A stretch of 8,771 nucleotides of DNA. It comes from Candidatus Cloacimonas sp. 4484_275 (GTDB lineage: Bacteria > Cloacimonadota > Cloacimonadia > Cloacimonadales > TCS61). Location of the stretch: the NCBI GenBank assembly GCA_002085205.1, contig NATF01000098.1, positions 1-8,771 on the forward strand, given 5' to 3'. The notes beneath the pieces were generated by a model, which was not told the origin of the DNA, ran no database searches, and saw only the letters and a program-made list of their open reading frames with translations. Of the stretch, positions 1 to 6,831 are shown piece by piece. The first letter of the stretch is position 1. Each line of letters opens with the position of its first letter. A program made the position numbers and the translations under genes.

Positions 1-23
1 ATTATCAAAATAATCCTTTTTTG

Positions 24-50
24 TTGACAGTTATTTGCCGCAAAAACAAT
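24..50 (+). promoter_or_regulatory. Candidate sigma70-type promoter for the lipoprotein cluster
   Basis: A perfect -35 hexamer TTGACA lies at 24-29. The best -10 match is AACAAT at 45-50 (4 of 6 positions), which leaves a short 15-bp spacer. A 17-bp spacer would instead give the poor CAATTC. It sits about 30 bp upstream of the first gene's start. The -35 is seen directly; use as a promoter is inferred, and the host's sigma-factor preferences are unknown. Confidence 0.35.
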
Positions 51-73
51 TCTAACTTCAAAAACTTATGAAC

Positions 74-78
74 GGAGG
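74..78 (+). promoter_or_regulatory. Shine-Dalgarno site that fixes the start of the LpoB-like gene
   Basis: GGAGG at 74-78 lies 4 nt before the ATG at 83. An in-frame ATG at 68 lies upstream of this site and has only an A/T/C-rich leader with no ribosome-binding sequence. Starting at 83 also gives a compact lipoprotein signal peptide that begins MRITKSR. The start at 83 is therefore preferred. Confidence 0.7.
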
Positions 79-82
79 AATT

Positions 83-700
83 ATGAGAATAACAAAATCA
101 AGGTTATTGCCGATATTTTTCATTGTGATTTTGCTGTTAATATCAGCATGTTCCACGACTACCAGAACCGTAACCAGAATTTCCACCGACGAAGTTACCG
201 ATTTGAGCGGACGTTGGAACGATACCGATTCCAAATTGGTAGCGGAACAGATGATAAAAGATATGATTTATCGACCGTGGATAGAAGAATTTGTATTGGA
301 AAACGACAGAAAACCCGTAATAATTGTCGGTTCAATTCGCAACAAAAGTTCCGAACACATTCAAACCGATACTTTTGTAAAAGATATTGAACGCGAACTC
401 ATAAACAGCGGCAAAGTGAAATTCGTCGCTTCCGATAAGGAGCGAATGCAGATTTTGGAAGAAAGATATTATCAACAATCTCACGCCTCCGACGAAACGG
501 CAAAATCGCTTGCTCAGGAAACCGGTGCCGATTTCATGCTCATCGGAACGATTACTTCCAATGTTGACGCCATCGGTGGAAAAGCGGCAATTTTCTATCA
601 AGTGGATATGGAACTCGTTAATATTGAAACCAACGAAAAAGTTTGGATGGGCAGTAAAGAGATTAAGAAATTCATCCGACAAAGCAAAACAAAATTCTAA
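83..700 (+). CDS. lpoB: LpoB-like lipoprotein (penicillin-binding protein activator family)
   Basis: This 205-aa protein has a lipoprotein signal peptide: basic MRITKSR, a hydrophobic stretch, then lipobox ISAC with Cys23 as the acylated residue. The mature part matches the LpoB/COG3417 family. It has the DLSGRWNDTDS motif soon after the lipid anchor, then a conserved core with 'KPVIIVGSIRNKSSEHI', 'FVKDIERELINSGKVKFVAS' and 'ETGADFMLIGTI'. The length is close to E. coli LpoB (213 aa). In E. coli, LpoB is an outer-membrane lipoprotein that reaches through the periplasm to stimulate the bifunctional synthase PBP1b. Here no PBP gene is adjacent, so the partner is unknown and the role is a family inference. 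An in-frame ATG at 68 would add five residues, but the GGAGG site favours 83. It probably heads a cluster with the two following exported proteins. Confidence 0.85.
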   Translation: MRITKSRLLPIFFIVILLLISACSTTTRTVTRISTDEVTDLSGRWNDTDSKLVAEQMIKDMIYRPWIEEFVLENDRKPVIIVGSIRNKSSEHIQTDTFVKDIERELINSGKVKFVASDKERMQILEERYYQQSHASDETAKSLAQETGADFMLIGTITSNVDAIGGKAAIFYQVDMELVNIETNEKVWMGSKEIKKFIRQSKTKF

Positions 701-804
701 GAAACTTTTTTGGTTTCGATTCTCTTTTTAACGATTTGGGATGGCATTGAGCATTTACCTTAATTTTTCTAATTTATTAATAATAAAATTAAAGGAAATT
801 ATCC

Positions 805-2205
805 ATGAAAAGCAATAAGCGGAAATTGATTCTATTTCTTGTAATTATCGGTTTAATTATCGGTTGCGCATCTATGTCCAGTCATAAAACACAATATTAC
901 GGATTAGACGAAAAGTTGGCAAATCGGGATTTTGCAGGTGCGATTTCCCAAATTGAAAACGCCAAAGATAAATATTATAAATCCAAAGACAGAGTGCAAT
1001 ATTATTTGGATTTGGGAATGCTTTATCATTATAATCGTGAATTCGAAAAGAGCAACGAACTTCTCACCAAAGCCGAATATGCAATTGAAGAACTTTATAC
1101 GAAAAGCATTTCCAAAGCCGCCGCTTCACTTTTGGTGAACGACAATATGCTCGATTACTTCGGCGAAGATTATGAAGATATTTACTTGAATGTTTTCAAG
1201 GCGCTTAATTATTTGGAAATGAATCAATTCGACGATGCTTTCGTGGAGATTCGCAGAATAAATATCAAACTCACGAAATTGGAAGACAAATACAGTAAAC
1301 TTGCCGACAGTTTCAATCTTTCTCCGAAAAAGAAGAAAAAATTCAAAGCGGGCAAAAGCAACTTCCATAATTCCGCGTTGGGAAGATGTTTGAGCATGTT
1401 ACTTTACCGAACGGAAGGAAAACTTGACGATGCGGAAATTGATAAAAAACAAATTGAAGAAGCGTGGAAATTACAATCGCATCTTTATAATTTTCCCATG
1501 CCGAAATTTGACGATTATCTAAAGAACAACGGAAAAGCCAAAATCGATGTTCTCGGTTTCATAGGAAAATCTCCCGATAAAAAAGCCAAAACGCTTTATA
1601 TTCACACCGAAAAAGATATGCTCATTATCGCCAATACAAAAGAAAATCCGCGCGGGAAACAAAACCTCAAAGAAATGGACATTATCAATTGGCCCGGAAT
1701 TAAAGAAGGTTATCATTTCAAATTCCAACTTCCTTATATGGTAAAAAGGAGCTCAAAAGTTCGGAAAATTAAAGTGATTGTGGACGGCAAAAGTGAAAAA
1801 GAGTTGCAACTTCTGGAAAGCATGGAAGATGTGGCTTTGGAAACTTATAAAATCAAAGAACCGATAATCTACCTGAAAACCATCACAAGAGCGGTTTTGA
1901 AAGGACTTGCCGCCGCAAAAGGCAAAGAAAAAATGACGGCGAAAATTGATAATCCCATTTTGGGTTTTGCGGCTCGAATGGCAACGGATTTAGCTGTTGA
2001 TGCCACCGAAAACGCAGATTTGAGAATTTCCCGATTTTTTCCGGCTAAAGCTTTGATCGGCGAAGTGGAAGTTCAACCCGGTGTTCATCATCTTAAAATT
2101 GAATATTATTCTGCGAACGGAACACTTTTGTTTACCGATGATTGCGGCGAAAAGGAGTTTTCCGCAAATAAATTAAATCTGATAGAATCGTTTTATTTAA
2201 ATTAA
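805..2205 (+). CDS. COG3014-family lipoprotein with TPR-like N-terminal region
   Basis: This 466-aa protein starts at an ATG preceded by AAAGGAAA (791-798). A short basic N-terminus and hydrophobic stretch lead to lipobox LIIGC, with Cys21 as the lipidation site. Residues about 35-170 read as helical repeats of TPR type ('YYLDLGMLYHYNREFEKSNE', 'FKALNYLEMNQFDDAFVEIR'), including the family-typical NDNMLDYFGEDYED segment. The C-terminal half carries 'PIIYLKTITRAVLK' and 'ENADLRISRFFPAK', which resemble the 'RAxxK...ADLRxWRxLPA' signature I associate with COG3014. It ends in a beta-rich segment ('GVHHLKIEYYSANGTLLF'). No biochemical function is established for this family to my knowledge. It is often found beside LpoB-like and LPP20-like lipoproteins, as here, which suggests an envelope complex. 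The gene lies 104 bp after the LpoB-like gene and 13 bp before the next. Confidence 0.8.
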   Translation: MKSNKRKLILFLVIIGLIIGCASMSSHKTQYYGLDEKLANRDFAGAISQIENAKDKYYKSKDRVQYYLDLGMLYHYNREFEKSNELLTKAEYAIEELYTKSISKAAASLLVNDNMLDYFGEDYEDIYLNVFKALNYLEMNQFDDAFVEIRRINIKLTKLEDKYSKLADSFNLSPKKKKKFKAGKSNFHNSALGRCLSMLLYRTEGKLDDAEIDKKQIEEAWKLQSHLYNFPMPKFDDYLKNNGKAKIDVLGFIGKSPDKKAKTLYIHTEKDMLIIANTKENPRGKQNLKEMDIINWPGIKEGYHFKFQLPYMVKRSSKVRKIKVIVDGKSEKELQLLESMEDVALETYKIKEPIIYLKTITRAVLKGLAAAKGKEKMTAKIDNPILGFAARMATDLAVDATENADLRISRFFPAKALIGEVEVQPGVHHLKIEYYSANGTLLFTDDCGEKEFSANKLNLIESFYLN

Positions 2206-2218
2206 CGAGGGAAAAATT

Positions 2219-3151
2219 ATGAAAAAGGTTGTTGTGATAGTGATAATTGTGCTGTTAAGCATCTCTTGTGTAATGCAGGCAAAAACCGGAAAAAACAAAA
2301 AGCCGCTCTGGTTGGAAAATCCGGAAAAAGTATATTCTCCCCAGATTTATCTGGTTGCCATCGGTGAGGGAGATTCTCGCAAAGACGCCGAAAACAATGC
2401 GGTTGCCAATCTTTCCAGAATTTTTGAAAGCAAAGTCAAGGCGGACGAAACAACTACGCAAAGATATCTGGAACTTACCCGTAACAAAACGACGACAATC
2501 GAAGATGAATTCAATGTGGAAACGCGGGTCAATGTAAAATCGGAACAAACACTCTATAATATTAAGTTTGCGGACAGTTATACTGATAATTTGGGAAAAA
2601 CTTATGTTTTGGCGTACATCAAGAGAATGGAAACTGCGGAAATTTATACGGAAAAAATCAACAACAACGCCGAAAAAATACATTATTTTATCGATTTAAG
2701 CGAAAAAACAAATGACATTATCAAACAATATGCCGCTTTAAATGCCGCTTCGACAATCGCCGCCGTTAATGAAACTTTGATAGAACAATTGAACATCATT
2801 TCTCCTACCGCAAAAGAATTTTTGGAACTTAATTATGAATATCAAAAATTAAAAAATCAGGCTGCCGAAAAAGCAAAAAATATTACATTTTCCGTCAAGG
2901 TTTCGGGAAGTATTTTATTCGAAAATACCGATTTGAAGCGAGATGATGATTTCAAATTCGTTCGATATACATTTGATTTGAAGGTTGTTGATAATAATGG
3001 CGACACAATTATTTCTCTGTTTGAGAAAGGAAAAGAAGGACATACCACTTATTTGGAAGCGAGAGAACGGGCTATCCGAAAAATCGGTAAAAAAATTAAG
3101 AAGAAATTTAGGAAGAAATTAACGGCTTATTTTGATGGATTGGTTATGTGA
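2219..3151 (+). CDS. LPP20-family exported protein, probable lipoprotein
   Basis: This 310-aa protein starts at an ATG 7 nt after GAGGG (2207-2211), only 13 bp downstream of the COG3014 gene, so the two are very likely co-transcribed. The N-terminus is an export signal, but the lipobox is weak: LSISC puts Ser at -3 of Cys17 where Leu is usual, so cleavage after 'VMQA' by signal peptidase I is an alternative. Residues about 28-130 fit the LPP20 domain: 'PLWLENPEKVYSPQIYLVAI' with the W31 motif, then GEGDSRKDAENNAVANLSRIFES. A helical middle region follows. The last 45 residues are strongly basic ('AIRKIGKKIKKKFRKKLTAY'), resembling the surface-distal end of a repeated LPP20-like unit. LPP20 proteins include Helicobacter Lpp20 and Vibrio FlgP, which are outer-membrane proteins. 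The specific role here is unknown. Confidence 0.75.
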   Translation: MKKVVVIVIIVLLSISCVMQAKTGKNKKPLWLENPEKVYSPQIYLVAIGEGDSRKDAENNAVANLSRIFESKVKADETTTQRYLELTRNKTTTIEDEFNVETRVNVKSEQTLYNIKFADSYTDNLGKTYVLAYIKRMETAEIYTEKINNNAEKIHYFIDLSEKTNDIIKQYAALNAASTIAAVNETLIEQLNIISPTAKEFLELNYEYQKLKNQAAEKAKNITFSVKVSGSILFENTDLKRDDDFKFVRYTFDLKVVDNNGDTIISLFEKGKEGHTTYLEARERAIRKIGKKIKKKFRKKLTAYFDGLVM

Positions 3152-3163
3152 TTTTTGACGGAC

Positions 3164-3292
3164 TCGTAAAAAGTCTAATGTTGTCATTCTGAGCGTAGTC
3201 GAAGAATTTCGTAATCTCTTGGTTTGTTGTATCTTTTCCCGATACATCGGGACTCAAGATGACAGTTTCAGATCTGAAATGACTTTTTACGA
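3164..3292. repeat. 129-bp dispersed repeat with terminal inverted repeats (MITE-like)
   Basis: Perfect 12-bp inverted repeats bound the element: TCGTAAAAAGTC (3164-3175) and GACTTTTTACGA (3281-3292). Nested inside are TGTCATTCTGAG (3182-3193) with CTCAAGATGACA (3253-3264), pairing at 10 of 12 positions; a hairpin TCCCGAT-AC-ATCGGGA (3237-3252); and a 14-bp perfect palindrome TTTCAGATCTGAAA (3266-3279). The TCATTCTGAGCG..GTCGAAGAA motif is one I recognise as recurrent in intergenic regions of several bacterial phyla. It has no coding potential and starts 12 bp after the LPP20-family stop. It may act as a transcript 3' end, although no T-tract follows the hairpin. No clear target-site duplication flanks it. 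Confidence 0.7.
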
Positions 3293-3330
3293 AACCATCA
3301 TTTTTAATATAAAAACGAAAAATATTGAAC

Positions 3331-3336
3331 AAGGAG
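3331..3336 (+). promoter_or_regulatory. Shine-Dalgarno site that fixes the YjbQ start
   Basis: AAGGAG at 3331-3336 lies 6 nt before ATG 3343. An upstream in-frame TTG at 3325 has no ribosome-binding site and would place AAGGAG inside the coding sequence. The protein starting MKSYRKELWF also matches the usual family start. Confidence 0.75.
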
Positions 3337-3342
3337 CAATTG

Positions 3343-3759
3343 ATGAAATCATATCGAAAAGAACTTTGGTTTAATACACCTACTCGTCGGGCTTTTATAA
3401 ACATCACGCCGCAAATTGACGAATGTCTTCGCGAAAGCGGAATCAAAGAAGGATTGTGTTTGGTGAATGCTATGCATATCACCGCCAGCGTTTTTATCAA
3501 CGACGACGAAAGCGGATTGCATCAAGATTTTGAGAAATGGTTGGAAAAGTTGGCTCCGGAAAAACCGTATTCTCAATACAAACACAACGGATTTGAAGAC
3601 AATGCCGACGCTCATTTGAAGAGAACCGTGATGGGTCGGGAAGTTGTAGTCGCCGTAACGAACGGAAAACTTGATTTCGGTCCTTGGGAACAAATATTTT
3701 ATGGAGAATTCGACGGGAAAAGAAGAAAAAGAGTTTTGGTTAAAATCATCGGAGAATAG
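3343..3759 (+). CDS. yjbQ: YjbQ/UPF0047 family protein
   Basis: This 138-aa protein has the usual family length. Conserved blocks are visible in order: the N-terminal strand 'KELWFNTPTRRAFINITPQI', 'NAMHITASVFINDDESG' with His45 and Asn53, 'KWLEKLAP', 'HNGFEDNADAHLKRTVMG' (the N-A-D-A-H block, residues 87-91), and 'NGKLDFGPWEQIFYGEFDG' near the C-terminus. Other family members have LGTWQ where this protein has FGPWE. YjbQ proteins are small cytosolic trimeric proteins. E. coli YjbQ has weak thiamine-phosphate synthase activity in vitro and the physiological function is not settled, so I do not assign one. No thiamine genes are nearby. The gene stands alone between a repeat element and a kinase pseudogene. 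A TATAAA at 3308-3313 could be its -10, without a good -35. Confidence 0.9.
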   Translation: MKSYRKELWFNTPTRRAFINITPQIDECLRESGIKEGLCLVNAMHITASVFINDDESGLHQDFEKWLEKLAPEKPYSQYKHNGFEDNADAHLKRTVMGREVVVAVTNGKLDFGPWEQIFYGEFDGKRRKRVLVKIIGE

Positions 3760-3810
3760 CTTTACGATGATAATTAAAAAATCGAATCAATTATTCTGTT
3801 AGAGGAGAAA

Positions 3811-4377
3811 ATGAGAAAGCATGGCGAAAATTCGGATAACAATTTCGAATCGTTGAAACTGAAATATGAAAAAGTACTGAAAGCAATTCCCGACTTATTT
3901 TTTATCTTTGATAAAGACGGTTATTTGCGAGATTATTATACCAACAACACCAACACAATTCTTCCTTATGAAAAGTTGATAAACAAAAACATCAAAGAGT
4001 TTCTGCCGCCCAAAGCCGTTACCAGTATTTTGAAAAATATAGCCGCCGTTTTGAAGGAAAACAAACCGTTTACAATCAGATTTTATATTCCTCCGCAAAA
4101 AATATATCACGAAATGCGTTTAATTTCATACTCAAAAGATAGAGTTTTGGCAATTGTGCGAGACATCACGGAGCAAGAAATTATTCGTTTGGAATTAAAA
4201 GAGAGCGAAGAGCTTTATCACAAAATGTTTGAACACTCTCCGGATCCGATAATTATTTACTCGGAAGGAAAAGTGGTGGACTGGCAGAAGAGAAATTTAT
4301 CACTGCAAAAGGGGAAGTTCGCAATGTGGAAGTTTCTTCGGTTCCGATTGTTCATAAAAATAAATTATCGGTGTTAG
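3811..4377 (+). CDS. N-terminal PAS fragment of the broken kinase
   Basis: This is the 188-aa open frame at the 5' end of the kinase pseudogene. Residues about 16-128 form a complete PAS domain, from 'KVLKAIPDLFFIFDKDGYLR' to the C-terminal 'VLAIVRDITEQ' signature. Residues about 132-157 start a second PAS ('KESEELYHKMFEHSPDPIII'). The last 31 residues (from 'DWQKRNLSL') are read out of frame and are not PAS-like. The strong ribosome-binding site means this part may still be translated into a free PAS protein with no output domain. Whether that product is stable or has any role is unknown. Confidence 0.45.
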   Translation: MRKHGENSDNNFESLKLKYEKVLKAIPDLFFIFDKDGYLRDYYTNNTNTILPYEKLINKNIKEFLPPKAVTSILKNIAAVLKENKPFTIRFYIPPQKIYHEMRLISYSKDRVLAIVRDITEQEIIRLELKESEELYHKMFEHSPDPIIIYSEGKVVDWQKRNLSLQKGKFAMWKFLRFRLFIKINYRC

Positions 4378-4528
4378 TAACTTTCCGTGATATTACCGAA
4401 AGAAAAAAAGCCGAGAAAAAACTTATCGAAAGCGAGCAAAAATACAGAGAACTTTATTCCATTCTTTCATTTTTGCCAATAAAGCAATATGTGAGCGGCT
4501 TTTATCGGCAAAAGATACCGAGGAACCG

Positions 4529-5995
4529 TTGGGTAAAACGGATTTGTTCTTTGCGGAGAGAGAAAGAAAAAAACATCCCGAAAATCCCAACTGGCATACT
4601 TTCGGAGAAATTTGTCAGGATTCCGACGAAGTTATAATCAAAACGAAAAAACCCGCCCGTTTCGATGAGTTCGGTAATGTGAAAGGAAAATATCTGTTTC
4701 TGGATGTTTTCAAAGCGCCTCTTTTGGACGAAACTGGCAAAATGATCGGAATAGTCGGTTCCGCCAGAGATATGACGGAAGAGAAAAAAAAGGAAAAAAA
4801 GCAAAAGGAATTATTGGAAAAATTGTCGCGGCAAGCCGAATATCTAAAGGTAATTGACGAAGCATCGACTTTACTTTTGACGACCGACGATTATGAAGAT
4901 GCGATAAAGAAAATTATCGAAATGTTGGGGACGGTTACTCATTCAAACCGAGTCTATATTTTTGAAAATTCGGAAGACGAAGAAACGGGCGAACACTTGA
5001 TGAACAGAAAATTTGAATGGGTCTCTAACGCGAAACCGGAAATAGAAAATCCGGAATTAAAAAATTTGTCTTACGATTATTATTTTCCCAGATGGGAAAG
5101 AGAACTCGCTTATGACAAACCTATTCACGGTTCGGTGGCAAAATTTCCCAAAAGAGAGCAAAAAATTCTGAAAAAACAAGACATTGTTTCGATATTGATT
5201 GTTCCCATTATCGTTCACAATAAATTTTGGGGATTTATCGGTTTTGACGATTGTTACAAAGAAAGGCAATGGGATAAATCGGAAATTTCGATGCTTTCGG
5301 TTCTGGCGGATAGCATCGGAAGCACTATCGAACGATTTAGAGCCGAAAGGAAAATTAAAAAAGAGCTGGAAACAAAACAAATATTGATTAGGGAAATACA
5401 TCATCGAGTCAAAAACAATTTGCAGGTGATTTCGAGCATCCTGAAAATGCAATCTTCCCACATCAAAGATCCCGAAGATTTGGAACTGTTACGAGATAGT
5501 CAAAGCAGAGTTCAATCGATGGCGCTGATCCATGAAAACATCTATAATTCGGAAAACTTAGCCAGTGTGAATTTCAAACATTACTTGATGGTAATCAGTA
5601 ATCACCTCACGAAAATATATCGTTCTCGAGCCGCCAATATAGCTTTCGAAGTAGATATTGAAAACACGGATCTCAATATAAATCAGGCAATTCCTTGCGG
5701 TTTGATTGCCAATGAATTGATTTCCAACGCCATCAAATATTCATTTCCGAACGGGAAAAAGGGAAAAATTTATGTCGGCTTCCATAAAACGAATTCTTCT
5801 TATCGGTTGGTTATCGCGGATAACGGAATCGGTCTTCCCAAAGATATTTCTCCCGAAACGGCAAAAACTCTCGGATTGAGATTGGTTTATTTGCTCACGG
5901 ACCAATTAAAAGGAAAAATGACCATCATTCGCGAGCAAGGAACAAAATTTATCTTGGAATTTAAACACGAAAATTATTACGGTGAACTGGAATAG
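4529..5995 (+). CDS. C-terminal GAF-HisKA_2-HATPase part of the broken kinase
   Basis: This is the intact output half, open in this frame from 4391 to the TAG at 5993-5995. The first usable start is a TTG at 4529 with a poorly placed GAGGAA, so independent translation is doubtful. Counting from that TTG, residues 1-85 are the rest of PAS3, ending 'IVGSARDMTEEK'. Residues about 105-270 are a GAF domain. Residues about 285-365 are a HisKA_2 dimerisation and phosphoacceptor domain with motif HRVKNNLQ (His292). Residues about 385-480 are the ATPase, with N box 'NELISNAIKY' (Asn395, Asn400), G1 box DNGIG (431-435) and G2-like 'TLGLRLVYLL'. All catalytic motifs look intact. Known family role: ATP-dependent autophosphorylation on His and transfer to a response regulator, none of which is encoded nearby. 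Confidence 0.6.
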   Translation: MGKTDLFFAERERKKHPENPNWHTFGEICQDSDEVIIKTKKPARFDEFGNVKGKYLFLDVFKAPLLDETGKMIGIVGSARDMTEEKKKEKKQKELLEKLSRQAEYLKVIDEASTLLLTTDDYEDAIKKIIEMLGTVTHSNRVYIFENSEDEETGEHLMNRKFEWVSNAKPEIENPELKNLSYDYYFPRWERELAYDKPIHGSVAKFPKREQKILKKQDIVSILIVPIIVHNKFWGFIGFDDCYKERQWDKSEISMLSVLADSIGSTIERFRAERKIKKELETKQILIREIHHRVKNNLQVISSILKMQSSHIKDPEDLELLRDSQSRVQSMALIHENIYNSENLASVNFKHYLMVISNHLTKIYRSRAANIAFEVDIENTDLNINQAIPCGLIANELISNAIKYSFPNGKKGKIYVGFHKTNSSYRLVIADNGIGLPKDISPETAKTLGLRLVYLLTDQLKGKMTIIREQGTKFILEFKHENYYGELE

Positions 5996-6021
5996 AAGCA
6001 AAAAAACTGAGAATTTCTACC

Positions 6022-6831
6022 GTGCGGGGAAAAAAGATAATTAGCGTAAGCAGAAGAACCGACATTCCCGCATTTTACGACGATTGGTTTTTTGAGCATT
6101 TGCAAAAGGGTTTCGTGAATGTAAAAAATCCGTTTAATCCTCATCAAATCAGAAAAGTCAGCCTAAAAAAAGAAGATGTGCTTTGCTTTGTTTTTTGGAC
6201 GAAAAACCCGCTTCCGATGCTTCCGAAACTTAATCTACTGAAAGATTTTCCGTTTTACTTTCTTTTTACTTTGAATCCTTACGGGAGAGATGTGGAAATA
6301 TATGTTCCCGATAAAACCGAGCTGATTGAAACATTTCGTAAACTCTCCGAACAAATAGGAAAAAAGCGGGTTATTTGGCGTTACGATCCGATTTTGTTAT
6401 CAGAGAAATACAATCTTGCTTTTCATTTTGAACGCTTTGAATTTCTTGCCGAAAAACTGCATAACTACACGGAAAAGTGCATAATAAGTTTTATTGATTT
6501 CTATCGAAAAACAAAACGAAAAACCGCACATTTGCATTTGCGGGAAATTTCCGAAAAAGATAAAAAGATGATTGTTAAAAATTTTTCCGAAACCGCAAAA
6601 AAATTTAACATAAAAATTCAAACCTGTGCAGAGAAAACGGATTTCTCCGAGTTCGGAATTTCTCACGGAAAATGCATTGATGATGAATTGATTTCCGAAA
6701 TAATCGGCAGGGAAATACACATTCCCAAAGATAAAAACCAAAGAAAAGAATGTAACTGCGTTTCTTCGATTGACATCGGAACTTACGACACTTGTCATCA
6801 TCACTGTTTATATTGTTATGCGAACGGCTGA
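6022..6831 (+). CDS. DUF1848 family protein with C-terminal CX3CX2C cluster, probably C-terminally truncated
   Basis: This 269-aa protein begins with the family hallmark 'IISVSRRTDIPAFYDDWFF', followed by 'GFVNVKNPFNPHQIRKVSL', 'CFVFWTKNPLPML', 'FLFTLNPYGRDVE' and 'VIWRYDPILLS'. Near the end it has the cysteine-rich block C244-N-C246 and C258-HHH-C262-LY-C265 in the context 'SIDIGTYDTCHHHCLYCYAN'. CX3CX2C is the spacing used by radical SAM enzymes for a [4Fe-4S] cluster, and an Fe-S protein is plausible, but the family has no established reaction. The GTG start at 6022 lacks a clear ribosome-binding site; no ATG lies upstream in frame and other members start just before IISVSRRTD. It lies 26 bp after the kinase stop. 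The stop codon comes one residue after CYAN, whereas relatives normally continue for some tens of residues. Confidence 0.8.
   Translation: MRGKKIISVSRRTDIPAFYDDWFFEHLQKGFVNVKNPFNPHQIRKVSLKKEDVLCFVFWTKNPLPMLPKLNLLKDFPFYFLFTLNPYGRDVEIYVPDKTELIETFRKLSEQIGKKRVIWRYDPILLSEKYNLAFHFERFEFLAEKLHNYTEKCIISFIDFYRKTKRKTAHLHLREISEKDKKMIVKNFSETAKKFNIKIQTCAEKTDFSEFGISHGKCIDDELISEIIGREIHIPKDKNQRKECNCVSSIDIGTYDTCHHHCLYCYANG

Larger units (their letters stand above)
3811..5995 (+). pseudogene. Decaying cytoplasmic PAS-PAS-PAS-GAF-HisKA_2 sensor histidine kinase
   Basis: The region encodes one multi-domain kinase whose reading frame changes twice. The first frame carries PAS1 and the beginning of PAS2, up to 'SPDPIIIYSEGKVV' near 4278. 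The second frame resumes with the end of PAS2 from about 4281 ('LAEEKFITAKGEVRNVEVSS', then 'FRDITERKKAEKKLIESEQK') and the first residues of PAS3 up to 'KYRELYS' near 4457. The third frame resumes at about 4466 with 'FIFANKAICERLLSAKDTEE' and continues through GAF, HisKA_2 and ATPase domains to the stop. At both junctions PAS residues are missing, roughly the central half of PAS2 and 15-20 residues of PAS3, so these are deletions, each of length 3n+1. There is a good start: AGAGGAG at 3801-3807 just before ATG 3811. There are no membrane segments, so the ancestor was a soluble sensor kinase. I infer a pseudogene; an assembly error is the main alternative. Confidence 0.75.

Noticed and set aside
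68..82. Upstream ATG at 68 as the start of the LpoB-like gene
   Set aside because: It has no ribosome-binding site, and GGAGG at 74-78 serves the ATG at 83.
701..728. Hairpin GAAACT/GGTTTC followed by a short T-tract after the LpoB-like gene
   Set aside because: The stem is only about six pairs with a wobble and is A/T-rich; too weak to call a terminator.
747..775. TTGAGC ... TAATTT with 17-bp spacing before the COG3014 gene
   Set aside because: The -10 matches only 3 of 6 positions; such matches are common in AT-rich sequence.
3164..3292. CRISPR repeat or tRNA-like fold in the palindromic intergenic region
   Set aside because: There is no regular repeat-spacer pattern and no tRNA cloverleaf; the structure is explained by nested inverted repeats.
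3144..3500. Reverse-strand open frame of 118 codons across the repeat and the start of yjbQ
   Set aside because: It is antisense to a well-supported gene and spans the repeat element; composition is not protein-like.
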